Shown: positions 20,900-30,376, counted from the first letter of the stretch. The stretch: 40,192 nucleotides of DNA from CAZOVK01 sp964583165 (GCA_964583165.1 CAZOVK010000012.1:1-40192); one strand, 5' to 3'. The notes: generated from the sequence alone by a model not told the origin. Translations and numbers: made by a program.

Positions 20900-22739
20900 A
20901 ACATCCAACCTCCCCGTTTTTGCAGTTTAAGCCGCAGGCAGAACAGTTCTCGCGGCAATCTGGTGTTGTCTTGTTCTCGCGTGATTTCTTCGCCTCTTTG
21001 ATGAGAAAACCTTTAGAAACCCCGCAAGAGATATGCTCCCACGGCAGGATTTCGTCAAAAGAGCGTTCGCGTGTGTAGAAAGTGGGGTCAATGCCCAGTT
21101 CGGCGAAGGCGTTTTCCCACAGTTCGTGCTTAAACATCTCTGTCCAACTTTCAAAACACGCGCCTTGTTGCCAGACGCGTTCTAATATCGCGAAGAGCCG
21201 CCTGTCGCCCCTTGCGATTATGCCCTCAATGACACTCACGCGTTCGTTGTGAAATTGAAACTTGACTTGCCGTTTCGTTATCGCCTTCTTAATCATCATA
21301 CCCTTGGCGTTAAACTCTTCTGTTGTGTTTTGGCGTTCCCACTGGAAAGGCGTGTGTGGCTTGGGCACGAAACATGACGCGCTTGCGTTGATTTGTACCA
21401 TGCGCGGGCGGCGTTCTTTCGGCAGTTCATAAAATTTTTCGACAATACTGTGGGCGAGTTTGGCAACGCCCAATAAATCCTCTTCGGTTTCTGTCGGCAG
21501 GCCTATCATGAAGTAGAGTTTGAGCCTATCCCAACCCATTTCAAACGCGAGTTTGCAACCGTTTAGGATTTCTTCTTCTGTGAGGTTCTTGTTGATGGCG
21601 TCACGCAGGCGTTGTGTGCCCGCTTCGGGCGCGAAGGTCTGACTGCTCTTGCGCGTCCTCTGGATTCTTGCCATGATGGAGAGATTCGCCGCGTCAATGC
21701 GCAAAGAGGGCAGGCTTATGTTAACCTTGCTGTCCTTATATGTGTCTATGAGTTCGTCGGCCAATTCAGGGAAAGCGCTGTAGTCCGATGTACTAAGTGA
21801 TATTAGGCTTAATTCATCATAACCCGTACAGTCTATAAGCTGTTCACATTGCGCGAAGACACTGTCTTTGTCACGCTCACGCATGGGGCGGTAAACAAAC
21901 CCCGCCTGACAGAACCGACAGCCGCGCATACAGCCACGCATGACCTCGGCTTGAACGCGGTCGTGAACGACTTCTATATTCGGAACGAGTGCCTTTTCGG
22001 GCGCGTAGATGTCTGCGCCACTCTTGCAGAACGCCTTCTGAACAACGGCGGGCGCGGCGGGGTCGTTAGGTGTTATTGATTTGATTGTATTATCTTCGTT
22101 ATACGAAACATCATACAAACAGGGCACATAAATGCCCTCAATGCCGGCTATGCGGCGCAAGAACTCGTGTTTTGAGAAGTTTTCGCGCTTCATCGACGTG
22201 TAGATATCGAGAACGGCGTTTAGGCTCGCTTCGGCTTCTCCTATGTAGAAGAAGTCAATCGCTTCGGCCAAAGGCTCGGGGTTATAAGCGCAAGGGCCAC
22301 CCGCGCAAACAATGGGCATGTCATCACCGCGTTCACTCGCGCGTAACGGTAAGCCCGACAGGTTGAGCATGTCCAGCACGTTTGTATAACTCATCTCATA
22401 TTGAAGCGTAAAGCCCAATATGTCAAACTTATCAAGACTTGTGTAGGTTTCAAGGCTCCACACGCGCTTGTTGGCTTTTTTGATTATGTCGCGCATATCC
22501 GTCCACGGTGAGAACGCGCGTTCGCAATATGTGTCTTGGCGGTCGTTCAACATGTAATAGAGAATCTGAAAACCCGCATGTGACATGCCGATTTCGTATG
22601 TGTCGGGGAAGCAAAGGCAGAAATTAAGCGCGACTTCGTCGCGGTTCTTCTCTACCATATTCACTTCGCCCCCCACGTATCTGGCAGGCTTCTCGACGCT
22701 CAATAGAATTTTGCGCGGGAGAGTCATATTTTTTTCCAT
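20892..22739 (-). CDS. TIGR03960 family B12-binding-domain/radical SAM protein
   Basis: The 615-residue product has an N-terminal B12-binding-like region and a radical SAM core with R-G-C-M-R-G-C-R-F-C, in which the three cysteines (C-x3-C-x2-C) hold the 4Fe-4S cluster that cleaves SAM. It ends with a C-terminal cysteine-rich tail (DCRENCSACGLNCKNGEVGC) that may hold another cluster. Its biochemical role is not established. The start at 22739 is set by AAAGGTG 4 bases upstream; the longer frame to 22802 runs into the promoter. It leads the operon with DUF2344 and rng, the standard clostridial order. Confidence 0.93.
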   Translation of the reverse strand: MEKNMTLPRKILLSVEKPARYVGGEVNMVEKNRDEVALNFCLCFPDTYEIGMSHAGFQILYYMLNDRQDTYCERAFSPWTDMRDIIKKANKRVWSLETYTSLDKFDILGFTLQYEMSYTNVLDMLNLSGLPLRASERGDDMPIVCAGGPCAYNPEPLAEAIDFFYIGEAEASLNAVLDIYTSMKRENFSKHEFLRRIAGIEGIYVPCLYDVSYNEDNTIKSITPNDPAAPAVVQKAFCKSGADIYAPEKALVPNIEVVHDRVQAEVMRGCMRGCRFCQAGFVYRPMRERDKDSVFAQCEQLIDCTGYDELSLISLSTSDYSAFPELADELIDTYKDSKVNISLPSLRIDAANLSIMARIQRTRKSSQTFAPEAGTQRLRDAINKNLTEEEILNGCKLAFEMGWDRLKLYFMIGLPTETEEDLLGVAKLAHSIVEKFYELPKERRPRMVQINASASCFVPKPHTPFQWERQNTTEEFNAKGMMIKKAITKRQVKFQFHNERVSVIEGIIARGDRRLFAILERVWQQGACFESWTEMFKHELWENAFAELGIDPTFYTRERSFDEILPWEHISCGVSKGFLIKEAKKSRENKTTPDCRENCSACGLNCKNGEVGCYA

Positions 22740-22773
22740 AGTACACCTTTTACCTTCCTGTGTTATGCTTGTA

Positions 22774-22802
22774 ATTCTAACATAAAAACCCTGTTTATAC
22801 AA
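22774..22802 (-). promoter_or_regulatory. Promoter of the radical SAM / DUF2344 / rng operon
   Basis: On the minus strand TTGTAT (22802-22797), 17 bases and TAGAAT (22779-22774) lie about 35 bases before the start codon. Confidence 0.55.
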
Positions 22803-22842
22803 TTGAAGTTTTTGGGGTTAACGGGCGGCTATAAGCCCCTAC

Positions 22843-22871
22843 TTGCCCGTGGTGCGTTTACGTGTTATAAT
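22843..22871 (+). promoter_or_regulatory. Promoter of purK-purE
   Basis: TTGCCC (22843-22848), 17 bases and TATAAT (22866-22871) precede purK. The leader is only about 10 bases, too short for a purine riboswitch. Confidence 0.55.
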
Positions 22872-22888
22872 CGTGTTGGTGATGACAA

Positions 22889-24064
22889 ATGACAAAATAT
22901 CCGTTAGAAACGCGCGTCGGCATTGTCGGCGGCGGTCAACTCGGTAAGATGATGATACAGGCCGCGAAGCGTATGGGCTTCTTTACGGCGATTCTTGACC
23001 CCACGGTGAATTGCCCGTGTCATGCGCTGGCAGACGTGCATATTGTGGCGGCGTTTGATGACGCGGAGGGCTTTTCGCGGCTCGCGGAGGTTTCAGACGT
23101 AATTACTTATGAGTTTGAGCATATAGACGCTGGGTTATTGAAAGCGATTGAGGATAGCGGTAAGCCCGTTTATCCCACGCCAAAAAGCCTTGAGGTCATT
23201 CAAGACAAGTTTAGGCAGAAACAGGCGCTGGCAAACGCAGGTGTGCCCGTGCCGGAGTTTCTTCCTATATATAATTATGCGGAATTAGAGGAAGCGGCGC
23301 AGGCTTTCGGTTATCCGCTTATGCTGAAAACGCGGCGTGGCGGTTATGACGGCAAGGGTAACGCGCTCGTGAGGTCGGCGGATAAACTCGAAGAGACCTA
23401 TAACGAACTGGGCGGCGGGCGCGTGGAGCTTTACGCCGAAAAGTATGTGAAGTTTGTTAAAGAGGTCAGTATATTGGCGTGTCGCGCCATAAACGGCGAG
23501 AGTAAGGTATTTCCGCTCGCCGAAAACGTCCATGCGGAGAATATTTTGATGGAAACGCGTGTACCCGCCGAAGTGTCAACAGAAACGGCAAGGGCGGCTG
23601 ATGAATGCGCGGTGTCTGTGCTTGATGTGTTTCAAGGTGTGGGCATGTTCTGTGTAGAATTGTTCGTGACGGCTGACGGCGGCGTTTTGGTCAACGAAGT
23701 CGCGCCGCGCCCTCATAACTCTGGGCATTACACGATTGAAGCCTGTGTGACGAGCCAGTTTGAGCAACATATACGTGCGATAACGGGTTTGCCGCTAGGC
23801 TCGGCTGAACTCATAACGCCCGTGTGTATGGTTAACATACTCGGTAGCGCAGGTGAACGCGGCAAGGCACGATATGAAGGCGTGACTGAAACGTTGTCTT
23901 TGCCGAACACGTATTTACATATCTACGGAAAGACAACAACAGCCCCCAAGCGCAAGATGGGGCATGTGACAGTGACGGCGAAAACCGCCGCCGAAGTTGC
24001 CGAAACGGCGCGTAAGGCGCAAGGGTTTATAAAGGTTGTCGCGAAAGGGGAACATGATGAATAA
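22889..24064 (+). CDS. purK: N5-carboxyaminoimidazole ribonucleotide synthase
   Basis: PurK uses ATP and bicarbonate to carboxylate AIR to N5-CAIR in purine synthesis. The 391-residue ATP-grasp protein opens with VGIVGGGQLGKMMIQAAKRM, has the PLMLKTRRGGYDGKGN ATP-loop (about residues 144-159), and ends its grasp domain with VNEVAPRPHNSGHYTIEAC, all typical of PurK. GGTGA precedes the ATG at 22889. It overlaps purE, which converts the product to CAIR, so the two are translationally coupled. Confidence 0.96.
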   Translation: MTKYPLETRVGIVGGGQLGKMMIQAAKRMGFFTAILDPTVNCPCHALADVHIVAAFDDAEGFSRLAEVSDVITYEFEHIDAGLLKAIEDSGKPVYPTPKSLEVIQDKFRQKQALANAGVPVPEFLPIYNYAELEEAAQAFGYPLMLKTRRGGYDGKGNALVRSADKLEETYNELGGGRVELYAEKYVKFVKEVSILACRAINGESKVFPLAENVHAENILMETRVPAEVSTETARAADECAVSVLDVFQGVGMFCVELFVTADGGVLVNEVAPRPHNSGHYTIEACVTSQFEQHIRAITGLPLGSAELITPVCMVNILGSAGERGKARYEGVTETLSLPNTYLHIYGKTTTAPKRKMGHVTVTAKTAAEVAETARKAQGFIKVVAKGEHDE

Positions 24065-24575
24065 TCCGCTTGTAGCCGTAATAATGGGTTCTGATTCTGA
24101 CTTGCCTGTGATGAGCGAGGCTTGTAAGATACTTGAAAAACTGGGCGTTGAATATGAAGTCACGATTGTTTCGGCGCACAGAACGCCCAAACGCCTGTAC
24201 GAATACGCTCAAATGGCCAAAGACCGCGGGTTCAAGGTCATTATAGCGGGAGCGGGGGGAGCGGCACATCTGCCGGGTATGACGGCGAGTTTAACGGTTC
24301 TGCCGGTTATCGGCGTGCCGATTAAAACCAGCACACTTAGCGGCGTGGATTCTTTGTATTCGATTGTCCAGATGCCTGCGGGCATACCCGTAGCCACAGT
24401 TGCGATAAACGGGGCTCAAAATGCGGGATTGTTGGCGGCGAAGATAATCGCGACGAATGACGAAGAACTGTCGGGGCGGATAGAAAGTTTCAGCAAAGAC
24501 TTGGAAGAATCGGTACTTGTTAAGGCCATGAAACTCGAATACACGGGATACGCCGATTATTCGGAAAATCTATAA
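24057..24575 (+). CDS. purE: N5-carboxyaminoimidazole ribonucleotide mutase
   Basis: PurE moves the carboxyl group of N5-CAIR to carbon 4, giving CAIR. The 172-residue product shows the class I motifs VIMGSDSDL near residue 8, VSAHRTPKR, AGAGGAAHLPGM and GVPIKTSTLSGVDSL. The active-site His of SAHR and of AAHL are both present. The ATG at 24057 lies 6 bases after AAAGGGG; the adjacent ATG at 24054 is also possible. The start overlaps the purK stop. Confidence 0.96.
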   Translation: MNNPLVAVIMGSDSDLPVMSEACKILEKLGVEYEVTIVSAHRTPKRLYEYAQMAKDRGFKVIIAGAGGAAHLPGMTASLTVLPVIGVPIKTSTLSGVDSLYSIVQMPAGIPVATVAINGAQNAGLLAAKIIATNDEELSGRIESFSKDLEESVLVKAMKLEYTGYADYSENL

Positions 24576-24626
24576 CATAAACATCCAAAGTGCCAAACAT
24601 ATCCGAGCTCAATGAATGTACAGCTT

Positions 24627-24657
24627 GTAACACCTTATCGCGCTGTTACATAGTATA
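24627..24657 (+). promoter_or_regulatory. SigK-like sporulation promoter
   Basis: GTAAC (24627-24631), 17 bases and CATAGTATA (24649-24657) match the SigK pattern of AC then CATA-N3-TA. They copy the arrangement in front of the paralog at 3915-4418, while the spacers differ. Confidence 0.55.
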
Positions 24658-24702
24658 TTCTAGGAGGCTGACATCTCCCAAATAATGAAAGGAGCGAAAG
24701 AT

Positions 24703-25017
24703 ATGGAACCTTGGGTAACGAACATTGTGGAAAGCATGTGCCGCTACATCGGCCAGACCGTGACAATCTTCACAACAAGCGGAGGTCTGTCGGGCTGTGG
24801 TTTTACGGGCGTTCTTATTTCGGTTGATTGCAACTGCGTAAGATTGCTATGTGACGTTGGCGCGCCCCCGGCTTGCCCGATTGGCTCGGCTTGCACAGGC
24901 GTAATGGGCCCCTACGGCTTTGTTGACAACAGCCGCGGCTTTATCGGCAACCCGCTCGGTGCCGTAGCCGTCATCCCGACTTGCGCGATTGCTTGCTTCA
25001 CGCACAACGCCATCTAG
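24703..25017 (+). CDS. Putative spore-coat-type protein, short paralog
   Basis: This 104-residue Cys-rich protein shares its core with the 167-residue protein at 3915-4418: G-Q-T-V-T-I-F-T-T-S-G-G, SGCGFTGVL, PPACPIGS and the end CFTHNAI. It lacks the Gly/Asn/Tyr-rich insert. There are about 10 cysteines and no signal peptide. The start at 24703 has AAAGGAG 8 bases upstream, better than the ATG at 24685. The shared SigK-like promoter suggests expression in the mother cell late in sporulation. The spore-coat assignment is inferred; the fold may be an Sm-like barrel. Confidence 0.65.
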   Translation: MEPWVTNIVESMCRYIGQTVTIFTTSGGLSGCGFTGVLISVDCNCVRLLCDVGAPPACPIGSACTGVMGPYGFVDNSRGFIGNPLGAVAVIPTCAIACFTHNAI

Positions 25018-25034
25018 TCAGGTGAGATTGCACA

Positions 25035-25070
25035 AAAAACGGAGAATGGGGGAACCCAATCTCCGTTTTT
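25035..25070. terminator. Two-way terminator between converging genes
   Basis: AAAAACGGAGA pairs with TCTCCGTTTTT (25035-25045 with 25060-25070), with an inner TGGG / CCCA. T-runs on both strands let it end both the coat-like gene and the TM2 gene. Confidence 0.88.
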
Positions 25071-25079
25071 ATAATACTG

Positions 25080-25550
25080 TTACTTCAAATAGTAGCCGTA
25101 GTTGTCGCGGAACGAGCCGACAATGATGAGAATCAAATCGACAAGTACGCCTATTCCGAAAAGACCGCCTGTTAAGAGGTAGAGAATGCCTGTACCGACT
25201 TTGCCTACATAGAAGCGGTGAATGCCGATTACGCCGAAGAAGAAGCAAAGCAAGAATGCGGCAATGCGGCTTCTGGTGGACACGGGTACGGCATAGTTGT
25301 AGTAGTTGACGTTTACGGTTTGGGGCGGTGGCGGCGGTGTAGCAGGGCGGCCGTATTGTTGACCGTGTTGAGCAGGGTAACTACCCGATTCGGAATAGCT
25401 GTAAGAATAGCCCGGCGCAGGTTGCGGCGGTATCGGTTGAGCCGTAGGTGGCGGTGTGGGGATAGACGGTGGGCTTGGCGGCATCTGTTGGCTTTGCCAT
25501 TCTTTGCTCTGCCATTGCTCCGGATTGCTATTGTAATTGTTGTTATCCAT
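25080..25550 (-). CDS. TM2 domain membrane protein with Pro-rich N-terminus
   Basis: The 156-residue protein has a Gln/Pro/Tyr-rich N-terminal half (about residues 1-85) and a C-terminal TM2 domain (about 92-150). In that domain two membrane helices flank the characteristic GVIGIHRFYVGKVGTGILYL segment, and GVLVDLILI closes it. TM2 proteins are widespread and mostly uncharacterised. AAAGGGAG precedes the ATG at 25550. The gene stands alone on the minus strand. Confidence 0.88.
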   Translation of the reverse strand: MDNNNYNSNPEQWQSKEWQSQQMPPSPPSIPTPPPTAQPIPPQPAPGYSYSYSESGSYPAQHGQQYGRPATPPPPPQTVNVNYYNYAVPVSTRSRIAAFLLCFFFGVIGIHRFYVGKVGTGILYLLTGGLFGIGVLVDLILIIVGSFRDNYGYYLK

Positions 25551-25735
25551 TAAGAATCAACTCCCTTTGACCACATATACGCCCCATACAAAAAAAAGTA
25601 TGCCCAATTTTGAAAGAGAATTTTTACTCAAGCCCATGCGGTTTCTGTCCGAAAATAATACGGGTTGAATACGTAGGTTTTTCGTTTATGTGCATGTAAG
25701 CTATTTTCATGATGAGAACCACGGAACTATTTGGC

Positions 25736-25764
25736 TTGAATTTAGTTTTAATAAGTGATAAAAT
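25736..25764 (+). promoter_or_regulatory. Promoter of the SLH protein pair
   Basis: TTGAAT (25736-25741), 17 bases and TAAAAT (25759-25764) lie about 45 bases before the start at 25809. The rest of the 258-base gap holds nothing further that I can support. Confidence 0.65.
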
Positions 25765-25808
25765 GGAAGATAATAAGGATAATAAGTGAAGTAGCGACGG
25801 GGGTTTTT

Positions 25809-28769
25809 ATGAAGAGTTTAATCAAGACTGTTTGCGCCGCGTTCATGGCGGCTGTGTTTGTGTTGTCACAAGCGGCAGTGGCCGGGGCTGTCACAGATAA
25901 CCGCATTTTGACCGACCCCGTTGTGAATCAATATATCGGGCGTGCGAACGCGACTGATACGATAACGAATATCAACTTTACCGACGTGCCCCAGACGCAT
26001 TATGCACGTGAGGCGATAGTGCGTGGTGGGGCGTTGAATCTCATAAAGGGCGGCGGCTTACAACGCTTCGTGCCGAACGGCGTGGTTTCTAAGGAAGAAG
26101 CCTTGGCGTTTGTTTTGCGCGTGACGGGCAACGAACAGGCCGCGCTTACGGCGGCGGCGACACTCGCGGCGACAATGCCCGCGGGTACGCCGAACTCTAC
26201 GCTGTGGTCACTGGGGTATTTGCAGATAGCGCGTAATCAGGGGCTTATTACCCAACAGAACCTCAATGACGCGCTTGCGACTGAACAGACAGAGCTTGAC
26301 CCCGCCGTAAACTTCATACGTACATCAGCTGTCACGCGCGAACAGGTAGCGCAGTGGCTTTATCAGGTTGTGACGGCGGCCGACCCGAACGCTTTCCCCG
26401 TTGAGCCGATTCAGGCCGCGCTTAAGTTTACGGATTATTCTAACATTGACATACGATACATTAACGCCGTTCAGGCTTTGGCGGCCAACAAAATCATGGT
26501 TGGTGACGCGGCTAGGCGTTTTAACCCCAAAGCGGGCCTAACGCGCGCCGAAATGGCGGTAATACTTAAAAACCTCGATTCGGTCTACTTCGGCTTAATC
26601 GGGGCGCAGGTGTTATCGGGTACTGTCGGCGCGGTCTTAGACGACCAATACACGACGACGGGTTCGGCTTCACTGAACCGCAATATCTATATAAGAAACG
26701 CCGACGGCACAGTGAACGTGCTCACATACCAACTGAACCGCAACCAAAGCCCCCAAACGCCCATTCTCGACGCGCCCACCTACCGCCTAAACAATATCGG
26801 GGGAATGGGTTCAATCAGAGAGGGCGATACTTTAACATATATTGTAGATAACAATACCAAACAGATTCATTATATCACAGTCACGGCCGAGATGACGACA
26901 ACGACTGTGCGCGGCAGACTCGCGAACGTGAACACGGCGTTAAATACGTTAAGTGTCACTGACAACTCGGGCAAGCAATATGAGTATAGCTTTATAGCGG
27001 GTTTAGCCGCCCCCGATTCTGATAACGTCATGCAATTCTATATGGACGGCAAGGCATACCCCGTAACCTCCATGCCCTACGGAAGCACGGTTGTGTTGAC
27101 GCTTAACAACTCGATAGTTGTCGGCGTAAGTTATGTGGGTGAGCCCGTTGTGGCTGATGAAGTACGCGGGATTGTGGTTGAGAATGACCCCAATTATGGC
27201 TTTCTAACGATAGTTGACAATGCGGGTGTTAGACGTAACTACCGTTATTTTGAAACCGACATGCGCGTGTTGAAACAACAATTTTATGACAATCAAGACG
27301 ATATCGGTTACTACGGCATCATGTTCCCGCAGTTTGTTTATAACCCGCGCGACACGGTGATTACGAGTGTTGAACCGGGTGACGTTGTGTTTATCAGACC
27401 GAAAGCGGAGCAGGCTGATGTTATAGACATCATCAGCGCGTCTACGAATTATAACATGAGATACGGTAGGGTGCGCCAGCTTCAACAGAACAACGGCATC
27501 ACGAGCATACTGTTGGAGTATGAAAACAAGCAAACTTCTTGGTATGACATGGCTGACGGCATCTTTATGACGCGTGGGGGTAAGGTCGTGCCGTCAACAA
27601 ACCTCATGGTGGGCGATTGGGCTAAGATTCTTGTCAATGAAGCCGTCATTGCGCCCGGCGTTATCTTAGATTCTGTGAAGTTCGTAACTATCGAAGGCAA
27701 GGAGCACTATATATCGAATATCGTCAAGGGCAATTTAAGTAACTTCAACTCGTTACAGAAACAATTGGTGCTCTCAAACGTCTATTCGATGACAAAAACG
27801 GGCTGGTCAAACTACCAAAACATCAAACAATACGACATAAACACGCCGGAAATCGAGTATTACTACAATAACCAACAGATTTCTTCGGGTTATGCCGAAC
27901 AGTTCTTCAAGCGGTCAGACGCAACGGTTTATCTCGCGCTCGATTCATATTTCGCGGGTGAGCGTGTAGCTAAGGTGACGTTCAGAACAGAGCGCGACAC
28001 ACCGCTTAACGCCGATTTCGTGACAACGACAAACGGCATGGGTGGCTTTGAAATAGCAAACGCAGCTTATGGCACATTCGCGACAGACGCGGGCACGATT
28101 GTAAGACGGTATGGGCGACTTGTTGACGGCGCCGACATACTGCCGTCTGACTATGTGACGGTTGTGTTAAACGGTAGCGGTGTTGCGGCTGTTGTTGACG
28201 TGACAGAGGCCCCGGCTTCAAGCGGCGTGACAATCGCGCGCGGGCGCTTACAATCAGTAGGCACGAACCAGTTTAAGCTTCAAAGCATGAGCGCTCTCTA
28301 CGGCATGAACTGGACGTATTCGCCGATTGAGCGTGTTTATGAGATTGACCACAACACGGTGTTCCTCACGGGTGACGGCGCGTTGGGCATGAATGACTTT
28401 GTGGCGAACGCGGCGGCTAACAAGGTGTTCTACATCATAGCCGACGGCACGAAAGCGCAGTTTGTCGTTGATTCACCATACGCGACACAGGCTGTTCGCG
28501 GCAATATCACGGCTAATGACGGCGAAACACTCACGCTGAACAGCGCGTTATACTACCAAAGCTCGACGGGTCAGTGGCGCACGGTCAGTAACGTGAACCC
28601 GACAATAACGGTCACGCCGCTATCAAACGCTATCATAATAAAGAACAACCGCGTTGTCCAGCTTCGCGACTTAGAGCCGGGTGACGGCATACGCGTTATG
28701 ACTGACACACTACCTACAATGGCAACAGGCGTGAACGTGAACGGCGTTATCATATTTGTTGAAAAATAG
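25809..28769 (+). CDS. SLH-domain surface protein with repeated beta modules
   Basis: The 986-residue product has a signal peptide (MKSLIKTVCAAFMAAVFVLS, cut near AGA). Three S-layer-homology domains sit at the N-terminal end (about residues 57-105, a weak one at 130-190, and 206-257), which bind secondary wall polymers. The rest is beta-rich and contains about six related modules that start with V-R-G or A-R-G and a following strand pair, for example VRGRLANVNTALNTLSV, VRGIVVENDPNYGFLTI and VRGNITANDGETLTL. No enzyme motif is visible, so it may be an S-layer or scaffold protein. The start at 25809 has GGGGG 5 bases upstream. The next SLH gene follows 13 bases after the stop. Confidence 0.85.
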   Translation: MKSLIKTVCAAFMAAVFVLSQAAVAGAVTDNRILTDPVVNQYIGRANATDTITNINFTDVPQTHYAREAIVRGGALNLIKGGGLQRFVPNGVVSKEEALAFVLRVTGNEQAALTAAATLAATMPAGTPNSTLWSLGYLQIARNQGLITQQNLNDALATEQTELDPAVNFIRTSAVTREQVAQWLYQVVTAADPNAFPVEPIQAALKFTDYSNIDIRYINAVQALAANKIMVGDAARRFNPKAGLTRAEMAVILKNLDSVYFGLIGAQVLSGTVGAVLDDQYTTTGSASLNRNIYIRNADGTVNVLTYQLNRNQSPQTPILDAPTYRLNNIGGMGSIREGDTLTYIVDNNTKQIHYITVTAEMTTTTVRGRLANVNTALNTLSVTDNSGKQYEYSFIAGLAAPDSDNVMQFYMDGKAYPVTSMPYGSTVVLTLNNSIVVGVSYVGEPVVADEVRGIVVENDPNYGFLTIVDNAGVRRNYRYFETDMRVLKQQFYDNQDDIGYYGIMFPQFVYNPRDTVITSVEPGDVVFIRPKAEQADVIDIISASTNYNMRYGRVRQLQQNNGITSILLEYENKQTSWYDMADGIFMTRGGKVVPSTNLMVGDWAKILVNEAVIAPGVILDSVKFVTIEGKEHYISNIVKGNLSNFNSLQKQLVLSNVYSMTKTGWSNYQNIKQYDINTPEIEYYYNNQQISSGYAEQFFKRSDATVYLALDSYFAGERVAKVTFRTERDTPLNADFVTTTNGMGGFEIANAAYGTFATDAGTIVRRYGRLVDGADILPSDYVTVVLNGSGVAAVVDVTEAPASSGVTIARGRLQSVGTNQFKLQSMSALYGMNWTYSPIERVYEIDHNTVFLTGDGALGMNDFVANAAANKVFYIIADGTKAQFVVDSPYATQAVRGNITANDGETLTLNSALYYQSSTGQWRTVSNVNPTITVTPLSNAIIIKNNRVVQLRDLEPGDGIRVMTDTLPTMATGVNVNGVIIFVEK

Positions 28770-28782
28770 AGGGGGAGCGGCG

Positions 28783-30333
28783 ATGAAGCGGTTCAAGAGG
28801 TTCTTGGCGTTAATAGGCGTGGCGATAATATTTTCATCCATTTTGGCGACGACTGTTTCAGCCGCGCCCGGCGAACTCGGGTTTTTCGGCGGCATAACGG
28901 AGGGCGTTCGCCTGCCGAAAACGACAGAGTTGATTATTGCGGCGACAAACGGCACAACGGCCGCCGCGAACAATATAGTGAACATGCCCTATGAGGAGCT
29001 GATTTTTCTTAACGGCGGAGAACCCGTCAAGTTTGAGGGGCTTCTGAATGTCAGGTATAACGGCACTGTTTCTGACAAAACCGACGCGGGCACATACCGC
29101 GTGACATACACCGTGGGGCCGAGCGCGACAACGGGCGACATAAAAATAGCGCGCAATATCGTGTTCTCTGTCAACTGGCGGCGTTCGGGCTCACAGATGA
29201 TATATGACTATAAAGCGGTAACATGGACAGAAACCGTGACGGCGGGCGAGGGTGATTTTGTTGTTGACGCGTCACAATCACACTTTGACATCAGTATTTT
29301 AGCCGACCAAACACCGGGCGTTGTATACTACAAGGGCAACACGTCACAAAAGGCCGTCTATAAAAACGGTGATGCGGCGACAACTCTCGACGTGACCGAC
29401 AGCTTCTACGGCTATGAGTCGCCGTGGAGTAAGGCTGAAGTCCACAGGCAAGACGCGCTTGTGCTCAACCCCGAATGGCAGATGGAGTATCAACTCCGCC
29501 CGAGTGTAAGTGTTATGAAAACGCTGTCATACTCACCGAACGAGCCTACAGCGATAAGCTTCTCGGGCAATTACCGTGAGGTATGCGCCAATACAAGCGG
29601 GCTTTCCTACAATATATATACCATGCCCACCCAATTCTACGGAACGCGCACCGAAGGCAACATCAACATGCGGACATACAATACCTTCGAGCAACTCACA
29701 GCCCCTGATGTGTCATATCTGAAAGGGCATTTTGCCGAGGACGACATACGAAAGCTATTCAGTATGCAGATTCTGGAGGGCGACACCGCCCACTACCAAC
29801 CTGCACAAGCCATAACCCGCGGGCAACTGACAACAATGCTCGTCAAGGCCGTGAAACTGCCTGTCGATTTCGCCGAACAAGCGAACGGTACGTCCAATAA
29901 GCGCGGTTCTACGATAAATATTGTCTTCCCGGACGTTTTCCCACAACGCGCCGACTACCCATACATCATGGCGGCGTATCGCGGTGGTTTAGCCGAAGGG
30001 CGTGGCGCGGGTGGTTTCGCGCCCGACGCTTCGATAACGCGTGAAGAAGCCGTAGTTATGTTACTGCGGACAATTGGGCTGTCAAACCTAGGTCTTAACC
30101 CAACGCCAATAACCCCATTCGTTGACGACGCGCGTATATCCTCATGGGCAAAGCGCGACATATCGGCCGCCGCGCGTATCGGGTTGATTTACGGTGACGA
30201 AAACGGCAGACTAAATCCCAAGGCCGTCGTATCTAAGGCAGAAGCCGCCGCGCTCGTGAATCGGCTCATAAACTATATGCGTGACGGGCTCAGCAGAGAT
30301 TATACCAGTTATATTGTGAATTTCGCGAACTGA
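28783..30333 (+). CDS. SLH-domain surface protein
   Basis: This 516-residue protein has a signal peptide (MKRFKRFLALIGVAIIFSS, cleaved near VSAAPG), a beta-rich N-terminal part of unknown family (about residues 30-300) and three SLH domains at the C-terminal end (about 312-360, 381-432 and 446-500). The domains are seen as YPYIMAAYRGGLAEGRGAGG, FAPDASITREEAVVMLLRT and LNPKAVVSKAEAAALVNRL. The start at 28783 follows GGGAG. It is cotranscribed with the 986-residue SLH protein, and the SLH domains are at opposite ends of the two proteins. A role in the cell envelope is likely; a specific activity cannot be given. Confidence 0.88.
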   Translation: MKRFKRFLALIGVAIIFSSILATTVSAAPGELGFFGGITEGVRLPKTTELIIAATNGTTAAANNIVNMPYEELIFLNGGEPVKFEGLLNVRYNGTVSDKTDAGTYRVTYTVGPSATTGDIKIARNIVFSVNWRRSGSQMIYDYKAVTWTETVTAGEGDFVVDASQSHFDISILADQTPGVVYYKGNTSQKAVYKNGDAATTLDVTDSFYGYESPWSKAEVHRQDALVLNPEWQMEYQLRPSVSVMKTLSYSPNEPTAISFSGNYREVCANTSGLSYNIYTMPTQFYGTRTEGNINMRTYNTFEQLTAPDVSYLKGHFAEDDIRKLFSMQILEGDTAHYQPAQAITRGQLTTMLVKAVKLPVDFAEQANGTSNKRGSTINIVFPDVFPQRADYPYIMAAYRGGLAEGRGAGGFAPDASITREEAVVMLLRTIGLSNLGLNPTPITPFVDDARISSWAKRDISAAARIGLIYGDENGRLNPKAVVSKAEAAALVNRLINYMRDGLSRDYTSYIVNFAN

Positions 30334-30376
30334 CAAGCGGGGGATAGTTAAGAAGCAGTAAAACAATAACAAGCAT

